Source of the DNA: an uncultured Eubacteriales bacterium
Lineage (GTDB): Bacteria > Bacillota > Clostridia > Lachnospirales > Anaerotignaceae
Reading direction: 5' to 3'
Length of the DNA stretch: 7,128 bases
Assembly (NCBI GenBank): GCA_934552695.1
Contig: CAKTER010000080.1
Span: 1-7,128, forward strand
Shown: piece by piece, positions 1 to 5,237 of the stretch
Layout: every line of letters begins with the position of its first letter
Numbering within the stretch: the stretch's first letter is position 1
Notes under the pieces: generated by a model
Databases searched by the model: none
Seen by the model: the letters and a program-made list of their open reading frames with translations, nothing else
Told to the model about the DNA's origin: nothing
Translations under genes and position numbers: made by a program

Positions 1-725
1 TCTTAAACGAGAATAAGGAAATCGTAGCCAAAACCATTTATCCCACCGGGGCGGGAGCGGCGGCCGGGGCCAAGCGGGCGCTGGACTCCGCTCTGGAGCA
101 GGCCGGGCTGACCGAAGCCGATTTGGCGGCTGCCGTGACTACCGGCTATGGCCGCAGCGCCCTGCATTTGGGGGATAAAAGCGTGACCGAAATCAGCTGC
201 CATGCCCGGGGGGCTTTTTTCCTCGACCCCTCTATCCGCACCATCATCGATATTGGCGGGCAGGACAGCAAGGTAATCCGGGTGGATGACGCCGGGAATG
301 TGGTGAACTTTGTGATGAACGACAAGTGCGCTGCCGGGACGGGCCGGTTTTTGGATATGATGGCCAAAACGCTGGAAATGTCGCTGGAGGAGCTGAGCCA
401 TACCGGGCTAAAATGGAAAGAGGATATTACCATTTCCAGTATGTGTACGGTATTTGCCGAATCGGAAATTGTGTCGTTGGTGGCCGAAAACAAGTCGCTG
501 GACGATATTGTTCACGGCCTGAACCAGTCGGTGGCGGGGAAAACGGTCAATCTGGTGAAGCGGGCCGGGGGCTTGGGGGCCTACATGATGACCGGCGGCG
601 TAGCCCAAAATGCCGGGGTGGTGCAGGCCATCGAGGCCCGGCTGGGGGAAAAGCTGCGGGTGAGCCCCATGGCCCAATACTGCGGCGCATTGGGGGCGGC
701 GCTGTTTGCCATGGAAACGGTGTAA
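1..725 (+). CDS. Acyl-CoA dehydratase activase (HgdC/BadF/YjiL-type ATPase), 5'-truncated by window edge
   Basis: The reading frame is open from base 3 to the TAA at 723-725, giving 240 codons of a protein whose family is usually about 255-265 residues. Only about 15-20 N-terminal residues, including the first phosphate-binding DIGST-type loop, are missing. The ASKHA-fold signature DIGGQD lies at 249-266 and the adenosine-binding segment MTGGVAQN near 588-611. Two cysteines, NDKC (327-329) and SSMC (444-446), match the pair that holds one [4Fe-4S] cluster across the homodimer in HgdC-type activators. In the family, ATP hydrolysis drives one electron at very low potential into a partner 2-hydroxyacyl-CoA dehydratase. 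The partner and substrate (2-hydroxyglutaryl-, lactoyl- or phenyllactoyl-CoA, or an unknown YjiM-like partner) cannot be told from this fragment; a dehydratase gene may lie upstream, outside the window. GGG glycine codons are common, unlike pta and ackA. Family assignment is firm, substrate unknown. Confidence 0.9.
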   Translation, partial: LNENKEIVAKTIYPTGAGAAAGAKRALDSALEQAGLTEADLAAAVTTGYGRSALHLGDKSVTEISCHARGAFFLDPSIRTIIDIGGQDSKVIRVDDAGNVVNFVMNDKCAAGTGRFLDMMAKTLEMSLEELSHTGLKWKEDITISSMCTVFAESEIVSLVAENKSLDDIVHGLNQSVAGKTVNLVKRAGGLGAYMMTGGVAQNAGVVQAIEARLGEKLRVSPMAQYCGALGAALFAMETV

Positions 726-765
726 AGCCCCCAATACGATTTTGGTTGAGAGCGTAGGAATAAAA

Positions 766-811
766 CAACAAAGACCGCCAGAAGCCCCGGGGGGCAGGCG
801 GTCTTTTGTTT
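766..811. terminator. Probable bidirectional intrinsic terminator between convergent genes
   Basis: A 9-bp perfect stem AAGACCGCC (771-779) / GGCGGTCTT (797-805) encloses a G/C-rich loop that can itself pair (GCCCC with GGGGC). The right arm runs into TTTTGTTT and the left arm is preceded by an A-rich stretch, so the reverse strand also has a T-rich 3' flank. It sits 40-odd bases after the stop of the upstream activase and about 30 bases after the stop of tmcAL on the other strand, as expected for a shared terminator between convergent genes. Confidence 0.85.
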
Positions 812-842
812 ATACCAAAGGGCAGGGGGCAGGGAAGATGGG

Positions 843-2054
843 TCAAAGCTGCACCAGCGGCTGGGTAAAATCCAACCCCCGCTTTCGCAACGCCGGGCTT
901 TGACAGGCCATGCCGTAAATATCGGTAGCCCGCACCTCCCGGGCGAACAGGGCTTGCGCCGCCGGGGAAAGGCCGGGCCACTGGCGGCCGGGATTGGTGA
1001 GCACCGGCAAAGCGGCCTCCCGGGCCAGATCCCCCAGCAGGGAGGCAGCATCCTTCCGGAAGCCCAGCACCCGCAAATAAGCGGGGGCGCCGAGGGGGGC
1101 GCCGCAGTCCAAAAGTACCCGGCACAGGCACCGGCGTATGGTGGCCCGGGGATAGCGGCGGGAGGTTAGGGCGGCGCACAGCTCTTCCCAGTCGGAGCAG
1201 GCGGGCAAAGTGGCCAACACCCGGTTTTCCAACCCCTCGGGAAAGCCCCCGGCTTTTTTCAGTTGAGCGGGGGAAAGCGTTCGCAGCCGGTAGAAAAGCG
1301 GGGCGGAAAAATCCGGGGCGAACACAGGCCCCCGGCCTTGGGCAAAGGCTTCGGCCAGCGTTTTATCGGGAAGGGCGGCGGCCACCTCCGGGGACAAGGG
1401 CAGAGGCGAGGGGGCGGCCGCAATGGCGTGACGGATAGCGGTGGCCGAGGGCAGGCCGGTGAGAGCGGTGGGGTCGGCGTCGTTATCCGGCCGGGGAATG
1501 GCTACCGGGATCAAAGCGCTGTTTTGGGCCCGCAGGGCCCGCAGATATTCCAGCCCCAACAGATTGTTGGGGGCAGTCAGCCGAGCCCCGTCCTCTCCGG
1601 TGGCAAGCCCCTGTTCTTCCCAAGCTTGGGCTGTGGCGGCGGCGTAGGAAAGCCCCGTGCGTAAATGGCGGCGCAGCCGGAGGGGAAAGTCCGGGGCCTC
1701 CGTAGCGGCCAGGGCCTGCTGCAAGGGGGCCAGGGAGGGGCTTTCGGTACCAAAGCACAGGTGAGTGACTATGCCGCAGGCGGAAAGCAGGGCCACCCCG
1801 GCGGCGGCGAAGTATTGGGCGCTGGCAACGGCATAGGGGACGGGCAGCTCCAAAACCAGGTCGGCTCCGTTTTCCAAAGCGGCCTTGGCCCGGCTCCATT
1901 TGTCGGTAACGGCAGGGCCGCCCCGTTGGGTAAACGACCCGCTCATCACCACCACCACGGCGGCGGCGTTCAGCTGGTTGCGGATGGTGCGAAGCTGCCA
2001 GGCATGGCCCCGGTGGAATGGATTGTATTCGGCAATGACTCCGGCGATGGCCAC
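843..2054 (-). CDS. tmcAL: tRNA(Met) cytidine acetate ligase TmcAL (YlbM family)
   Basis: This 403-residue protein has the family's usual length. TmcAL forms acetyl-AMP from acetate and ATP and transfers the acetyl group to C34 of elongator tRNA-Met (ac4C34), a modification that limits misreading of AUA; it is cytoplasmic. Visible motifs are the nucleotidyltransferase-like N-terminus EYNPFHRGH (residues 9-17, with the HxGH pair H14/H17), MSGSFTQRG near residue 37, GADLVLELP near 64, APNNLLGLEY around 160-170, the SATAIR segment near 204, and the Arg-rich segment SRRYPRATIRR towards the C-terminal part. The start is a GTG at 2052-2054, six bases from a run of G that can act as Shine-Dalgarno; no upstream in-frame alternative is better. 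The stop is at 843-845. In Bacillus ylbM lies next to ylbN-rpmF; here the same genes are close, but pta-ackA sits between and tmcAL points the other way. The gene is very G+C rich, with many alanine and proline codons, which is typical of a modestly expressed gene here. Confidence 0.93.
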   Translation of the reverse strand: MAIAGVIAEYNPFHRGHAWQLRTIRNQLNAAAVVVVMSGSFTQRGGPAVTDKWSRAKAALENGADLVLELPVPYAVASAQYFAAAGVALLSACGIVTHLCFGTESPSLAPLQQALAATEAPDFPLRLRRHLRTGLSYAAATAQAWEEQGLATGEDGARLTAPNNLLGLEYLRALRAQNSALIPVAIPRPDNDADPTALTGLPSATAIRHAIAAAPSPLPLSPEVAAALPDKTLAEAFAQGRGPVFAPDFSAPLFYRLRTLSPAQLKKAGGFPEGLENRVLATLPACSDWEELCAALTSRRYPRATIRRCLCRVLLDCGAPLGAPAYLRVLGFRKDAASLLGDLAREAALPVLTNPGRQWPGLSPAAQALFAREVRATDIYGMACQSPALRKRGLDFTQPLVQL

Positions 2055-2060
2055 AAAAAT

Positions 2061-2073
2061 CCCCCCTTTTTTT
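2061..2073 (-). promoter_or_regulatory. tmcAL ribosome binding site: A7G6 homopolymer tract
   Basis: Read on the minus strand, the leader is seven A followed by six G, then six bases (ATTTTT) before the GTG start. The G run can pair with the CCUCC anti-Shine-Dalgarno using one G-U pair. It is not the GGAGG form used by the other genes here, and it supports the GTG start. Confidence 0.7.
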
Positions 2074-2076
2074 AAA

Positions 2077-2105
2077 AGTATACGATTATTTCACCAAAAT
2101 TTCAA
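2077..2105 (-). promoter_or_regulatory. Promoter of tmcAL (sigma-A type)
   Basis: On the minus strand, TTGAAA (2105-2100) and TATACT (2082-2077) are separated by exactly 17 bases. Seven bases downstream of the -10 box falls at about 2070, inside the A7 run, so the predicted leader is only about 15 bases and consists almost entirely of the ribosome binding site. Boxes are seen in the sequence; activity is inferred. Confidence 0.75.
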
Positions 2106-2114
2106 GAAAGGGCC

Positions 2115-2143
2115 TTGTAAGGAGGGGGAAGATTGTTTATAAT
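2115..2143 (+). promoter_or_regulatory. Promoter of pta-ackA (sigma-A type)
   Basis: TTGTAA (2115-2120) and a perfect TATAAT (2138-2143) are separated by 17 bases. The predicted start is near A2150, giving a leader of about 54 bases. Its -35 box is only 9 bp from the -35 box of the divergent tmcAL promoter, so the two RNA polymerases would compete for space. A purine-rich AGGAGGGGGAA stretch lies in the spacer and is not followed by an open frame. Confidence 0.8.
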
Positions 2144-2203
2144 GAAGTGATGGGAAAGATTCCATGAATTTGAGAATCGAATGAAAATGGGGAGGCTATT
2201 TAC

Positions 2204-3199
2204 ATGGATTTTTTGAACATTATGAAGGCGAAAGCCAAAGAAAACATGAAGACCATTGTTCTGCCCGAGTCCTATGAGGTGCGGAACCTGACGGCGGCGG
2301 CACAGGTCATTCAGGAGGGCCTGGCCAAGATTGTTTTGCTGGGCGATCCCGAAGAAATCAAAAAGGCTGCCGGCGGCGCCGACCTGACCGGGGCCACCAT
2401 CATCAACCCCGCCAACTACGAGCGGATGGATGAGATTGTAAACCTGTATTGCGAGCTGCGGAAGAGCAAGGGGATTACCCCCGAGCAGGCCCGCAAGGCG
2501 TTGGAGGATCCGCTGACCCTGGGCGTTATGCTGGTGAAGATGGACATTGCCGACGGTATGGTTTCCGGTGCTATCCACGCCACCGCCGACGTGCTGCGTC
2601 CCGCTCTGCAAATTTTAAAGACGGCACCCGGTACCGAACTGGTCAGCTCCTTCTTTATTATGGTTTGCAAGGATGAAACCTATGGCGATAAGGGCGTTCT
2701 GCTGTTTGCCGACTGTGCGTTGAACCAGAACCCCAACCCCAACGAGCTGGCTGCCATTGCCGTTAGCTCCGCCGCTTCCTTTAAGGCGTTTGTGGGCGGC
2801 GAGCCTCGGGTAGCCATGCTGTCCCACTCCACCAAGGGCAGCGCCAAGCATGCCGATGTGGATAAGGTAGTGGAAGCCACCCGGCTGGCCAAGGAGAAGG
2901 CTCCGGAGCTGAAGCTGGATGGCGAGCTGCAGCTGGATGCCGCTATCGTTCCCAAGGTCGGCTCTCAGAAGGCTCCCGGCAGCACGGTAGCCGGTCAGGC
3001 CAACGTGCTGATTTTCCCCGATATCGACGCCGGGAACATTGGCTACAAGCTGGTGCAGCGCTTTGCCGGTGCGGAAGCCTACGGCCCCGTCCTGCAGGGC
3101 ATTGCCAAGCCCGTCAACGACCTGTCCCGGGGCTGCTCCGCCGAGGATATTGTGGGCGTGGTAGCGATGACCGCCGTACAGGCGCAGCTGGCTGACTAA
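2204..3199 (+). CDS. pta: Phosphate acetyltransferase
   Basis: Pta interconverts acetyl-CoA plus phosphate with acetyl phosphate plus CoA in the cytoplasm; with AckA it gives acetate and one ATP, a main energy route in fermenters. The 331-residue length fits the short Pta class, which has only the PTA_PTB catalytic domain and none of the N-terminal regulatory domains of the long enterobacterial form. Near the C-terminus, NDLSRGCSAEDIV places S308, R309 and D315 with the same spacing as the catalytic Ser309/Arg310/Asp316 of the Methanosarcina thermophila enzyme. Other family segments include VLPES (residues 19-23), DGMVSGA near 117 and LLFADCALNQNP near 166. The ATG at 2204 follows a strong GGGGAGG (2189-2195) by eight bases. 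Codon choice (GGC, CTG, AAG) looks biased for high expression. A phosphate butyryltransferase is less likely given the length, the motif match and the ackA next door. Confidence 0.96.
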   Translation: MDFLNIMKAKAKENMKTIVLPESYEVRNLTAAAQVIQEGLAKIVLLGDPEEIKKAAGGADLTGATIINPANYERMDEIVNLYCELRKSKGITPEQARKALEDPLTLGVMLVKMDIADGMVSGAIHATADVLRPALQILKTAPGTELVSSFFIMVCKDETYGDKGVLLFADCALNQNPNPNELAAIAVSSAASFKAFVGGEPRVAMLSHSTKGSAKHADVDKVVEATRLAKEKAPELKLDGELQLDAAIVPKVGSQKAPGSTVAGQANVLIFPDIDAGNIGYKLVQRFAGAEAYGPVLQGIAKPVNDLSRGCSAEDIVGVVAMTAVQAQLAD

Positions 3200-3234
3200 G
3201 CGAAGGTAGGTATGACCCCTCGGATCAAAAACAA

Positions 3235-3240
3235 AGGAGA
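3235..3240 (+). promoter_or_regulatory. Ribosome binding site fixing the ackA start
   Basis: AGGAGA lies seven bases before ATG 3248. It selects this start over the in-frame ATG at 3212, whose only upstream purine stretch (AAGGTAGG) is almost touching it, and which would add 12 residues absent from the family. Confidence 0.85.
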
Positions 3241-3247
3241 GAAAACA

Positions 3248-4441
3248 ATGAATATTCTGGTATTAAACTGCGGCAGTTCTTCTCTGAAGTATCAGCTGAT
3301 TAACGGCGAAAGCGAGGAGCTGCTGGCCAAGGGCCTGTGCGAGCGAATCGGTATTGACGGCCGTTTGAAGCATCAGCCCGTAGGCAAGGATGAGTTTGTT
3401 TCCGAAGCCCCTCTGAAAGACCATACCGACGCCGTAAAGGCAGTTATCGACGCCCTGCTGGACGAAGAGCATGGCGTAATCCAATCCGTTCTGGAGATTG
3501 GCGCTGTGGGTCACCGGGTTGTACACGGGGGGGAATATTTCTCCAAGTCCGTAATCATTACCCCCGAAGTTAAGAAAGCCATTGAGGATTGCGTAGACTT
3601 GGCTCCCTTGCACAACCCCGCCAACCTGATTGGTATTAACGCTTGCGAAACCTTAATGCCCAACGTGCCTCAGGTTGCCGTGTTCGATACGGCGTTCCAT
3701 CAGACCATGCCCGAGCGGGCCTATCTGTATGCCATCCCCTACAAGTACTATGAAAAGTACAAAATCCGCAAGTATGGCTTCCACGGCACCAGCCACAAGT
3801 ATGTGTCGCAGGTAGCTGCCGACATGATGGGCAAGCCCATCAGCGAGTGCAAGATTATCACCTGCCATTTGGGCAACGGCGGTAGCATTTGCGCCGTCCG
3901 CAACGGCCTGTCCATCGACACCTCTATGGGCTTCACCCCGCTGGCCGGTTTGGCCATGGGTACCCGCAGCGGCGATATTGACCCTGCTGTGCCCCTGTTC
4001 CTGATGAAGAAAGAGGGCCTGAGCGTAGACGAGATGGATCACATCCTGAACAAGGAATCCGGCGTTTTGGGTATCTCCGGCGTTTCCAGCGATTTCCGCG
4101 ACATTGAAATGGCCGAAATGGAAGGCAACGACCGGGCCGGCGCCGCTCTGGACACCTTCGCTTACCGGGTAGCCAAGTACATCGGCGAATATGTGGCCGC
4201 CATGCGGGGCGTGGATGCCATCGTGTTTACCGCCGGCCTGGGCGAAAACTCTGCGACCATCCGTCAGGTCATTTGCGACTACCTGGGCTATCTGGGCATC
4301 CATCTGGACAGCTACAACAACAGCCAGCGGGGCAAGGCCCTGGAAATCAGCGACCGGCAGAGCCGGGTGCAGGTGTTCGTAATCCCCACCAACGAGGAGC
4401 TGGTGATTGCCCGGGATACCAAAGAGCTGCTTGACAAATAA
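3248..4441 (+). CDS. ackA: Acetate kinase
   Basis: AckA transfers the phosphoryl group of acetyl phosphate to ADP, giving acetate and ATP. At 397 residues it is full length. The sequence starts with [16 protein letters not shown], the first acetate kinase signature, with N7 in the expected place; the second signature GHRVVHGG is at 88-95. All residues known to matter in the Methanosarcina thermophila enzyme are present with a constant offset of one: R90, D147, H179 (in GFHGTSH), R240 (in [10 protein letters not shown]) and E383 (in [10 protein letters not shown]). The gene follows pta after 48 bases with no terminator between, so both probably share a transcript from the 2115-2143 promoter. 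The last codons (Leu-Asp-Lys) contain the -35 box of the next transcription unit. No terminator is visible after the stop, so readthrough into the DUF177 gene is likely. Codon use resembles pta and suggests high expression. Confidence 0.97.
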   Translation: MNILVLNCGSSSLKYQLINGESEELLAKGLCERIGIDGRLKHQPVGKDEFVSEAPLKDHTDAVKAVIDALLDEEHGVIQSVLEIGAVGHRVVHGGEYFSKSVIITPEVKKAIEDCVDLAPLHNPANLIGINACETLMPNVPQVAVFDTAFHQTMPERAYLYAIPYKYYEKYKIRKYGFHGTSHKYVSQVAADMMGKPISECKIITCHLGNGGSICAVRNGLSIDTSMGFTPLAGLAMGTRSGDIDPAVPLFLMKKEGLSVDEMDHILNKESGVLGISGVSSDFRDIEMAEMEGNDRAGAALDTFAYRVAKYIGEYVAAMRGVDAIVFTAGLGENSATIRQVICDYLGYLGIHLDSYNNSQRGKALEISDRQSRVQVFVIPTNEELVIARDTKELLDK

Positions 4442-4459
4442 TTCATAGCCTTGTATAAT
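4431..4459 (+). promoter_or_regulatory. Perfect-consensus sigma-A promoter for DUF177-rpmF, overlapping the end of ackA
   Basis: TTGACA (4431-4436) and TATAAT (4454-4459) are both exact consensus boxes with the ideal 17-base spacer. The predicted start is about 4466, giving a leader of about 22 bases. The -35 box overlaps the final sense codons of ackA. A small 4-bp hairpin, GTCG-GGTA-CGAC (4461-4472), lies at the predicted start point. Ribosomal protein output is a sensible reason for such a strong promoter. Confidence 0.85.
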
Positions 4460-4475
4460 TGTCGGGTACGACTGT

Positions 4476-4481
4476 GGAGGG
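4476..4481 (+). promoter_or_regulatory. Ribosome binding site fixing the DUF177 gene start
   Basis: GGAGGG ends immediately before the in-frame ATG at 4482, which is too close to be used, and six bases before the ATG at 4488, which is the normal spacing. The second ATG is therefore the likely start and the product loses two residues (Met-Thr). Confidence 0.75.
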
Positions 4482-4487
4482 ATGACA

Positions 4488-4970
4488 ATGCGAGTGGACT
4501 TGACTTCGCTGGCTGGAAAAAGCAGCGGCAGCGTGCCGTTTTCGCTGGAGGCCCCTGCCGGGGAATGGATTGACCCGGTAAACCCCTTTACCTTTACAGA
4601 GCCCGTAAGAGTGGAAGGCGTTGTGGAAAAGGACGCCGATGGCTGGGAGCTTAAGGCCCAAATGCAGACGGTGGCAACCGCCCCCTGCGACCGGTGCTTA
4701 AGCCCGGTCACCCTACCCATTGCCTGCTCCATCCGGGAGCGTGTCTCCCCGGAGTCGGTCGTGGGCAACTGTTTGGAATTGACGGAGCCTGTTGCCGCAG
4801 CCTTGCTGGAAAGCCTGCCCATGAAGGTGGTTTGCCGGGAGGATTGCTTGGGCCTGTGCCCAACCTGCGGGAAAGATTTGAATACGGGCCATTGCGATTG
4901 CAGAGAGTCCCAAACCGACCCCAGATTCGATGGGCTGCGCGCTCTTTTTAAATTGGACGAGGAGGTGTAA
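4488..4970 (+). CDS. ylbN: YceD/YlbN (DUF177) family protein, cysteine-rich form
   Basis: This 160-residue protein belongs to the DUF177/YceD family, whose gene almost always precedes rpmF, as here. Family members in plants and Escherichia coli have been linked to 23S rRNA accumulation, so a role in 50S assembly is inferred; the biochemical activity is not established. The N-terminal half is a poorly conserved beta-rich region. Visible family motifs are CDRCLSP (C67, C70) and a C-terminal cysteine cluster: C116, C120, C124 and C127 in CREDCLGLCPTCG, then C136 and C138 in CDC, followed by the conserved DPRF and the helix ending the protein. The C116-C138 cluster looks able to bind a metal such as zinc, but this is inference. 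The stop is three bases before rpmF, and the rpmF ribosome binding site lies in this gene's last codons, so the two are probably translationally coupled. The name ylbN rests on family and neighbourhood. Confidence 0.9.
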   Translation: MRVDLTSLAGKSSGSVPFSLEAPAGEWIDPVNPFTFTEPVRVEGVVEKDADGWELKAQMQTVATAPCDRCLSPVTLPIACSIRERVSPESVVGNCLELTEPVAAALLESLPMKVVCREDCLGLCPTCGKDLNTGHCDCRESQTDPRFDGLRALFKLDEEV

Positions 4971-4973
4971 GAA

Positions 4974-5156
4974 ATGGCGGTACCTAAGGGAAGAGTTTCG
5001 AAATCCAAGAGAGATAAGCGGAAGGCCCAGAGCTGGAAGATTAGCACTCCGACTCTGGTAAAATGCAGCAAGTGCGGGGCTTTGATGATGCCTCACCGGG
5101 TTTGCAAAGCCTGCGGCTCTTATAACAAGAAAACCATTGTCAAGGTAGAGGCTTGA
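4974..5156 (+). CDS. rpmF: 50S ribosomal protein L32 (zinc-ribbon, four-cysteine form)
   Basis: This 60-residue basic protein starts MAVPKGRVSKSKRDKRKAQ, the classic L32 N-terminus. The cysteines C31, C34, C44 and C47, in CSKCG and CKACG, form the zinc ribbon of the metal-binding (C+) version of L32; bacteria that use paralogues under zinc shortage carry a second copy lacking these cysteines, but no such copy is in this window. The ATG at 4974 follows GGAGGTG (4961-4967) by six bases; that site overlaps the last codons of the DUF177 gene. The gene is followed within 20 bases by a strong terminator. Confidence 0.97.
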   Translation: MAVPKGRVSKSKRDKRKAQSWKISTPTLVKCSKCGALMMPHRVCKACGSYNKKTIVKVEA

Positions 5157-5170
5157 TTTACCGGACAAAG

Positions 5171-5197
5171 AAAGGGGCGGCTTTGGCCGCCCTTTTT
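5171..5197 (+). terminator. Intrinsic terminator after rpmF
   Basis: A perfect 7-bp stem GGGCGGC (5175-5181) / GCCGCCC (5186-5192) with a 4-base loop is extended by a G-U and three A-T pairs, and is followed by TTTTT (5193-5197). It begins 14 bases after the rpmF stop. It should end most DUF177-rpmF transcripts before plsX. Confidence 0.88.
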
Positions 5198-5221
5198 ATA
5201 TCCTATGCAAAACCAGAGGCG

Positions 5222-5229
5222 AAAGGAGG
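5222..5229 (+). promoter_or_regulatory. Ribosome binding site fixing the plsX start
   Basis: AAAGGAGG, a full anti-Shine-Dalgarno match, lies eight bases before ATG 5238. The in-frame ATG at 5205 lies upstream of this site and only a few bases after the rpmF terminator, so it is not the start. Confidence 0.88.
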
Positions 5230-5237
5230 CCTGGGAT

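Noticed and set aside
1263..2075. Plus-strand open frames opposite tmcAL, including one with a His-rich and Gly-rich stretch
   Set aside because: They mirror the tmcAL codons; the histidine run is the complement of the valine run in its beta strand. No ribosome binding site or family resemblance.
2117..2131. Purine-rich AGGAGGGGGAA stretch as a ribosome binding site for a small leader peptide
   Set aside because: It lies inside the pta promoter spacer, upstream of the predicted transcript start, and no sensible short frame follows.
2102..2611. Minus-strand open frame overlapping the 5' half of pta and the promoter region
   Set aside because: Antisense shadow of pta with no start signal or known motif.
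3212..3247. Upstream ATG that would extend AckA by 12 residues
   Set aside because: The purine stretch before it is too close, and the ATG at 3248 has a correct AGGAGA site and starts exactly at the family's conserved N-terminus.
3653..5071. Long minus-strand open frame of 472 codons across ackA, the DUF177 gene and part of rpmF
   Set aside because: It is antisense to well supported genes, crosses their boundaries and the consensus promoter, and its translation shows no recognisable domain. It reflects GC-rich codon structure on the other strand.
5205..5237. Upstream ATG that would extend PlsX by 11 residues
   Set aside because: It lies before the full AAAGGAGG site that serves ATG 5238 and just after the rpmF terminator.
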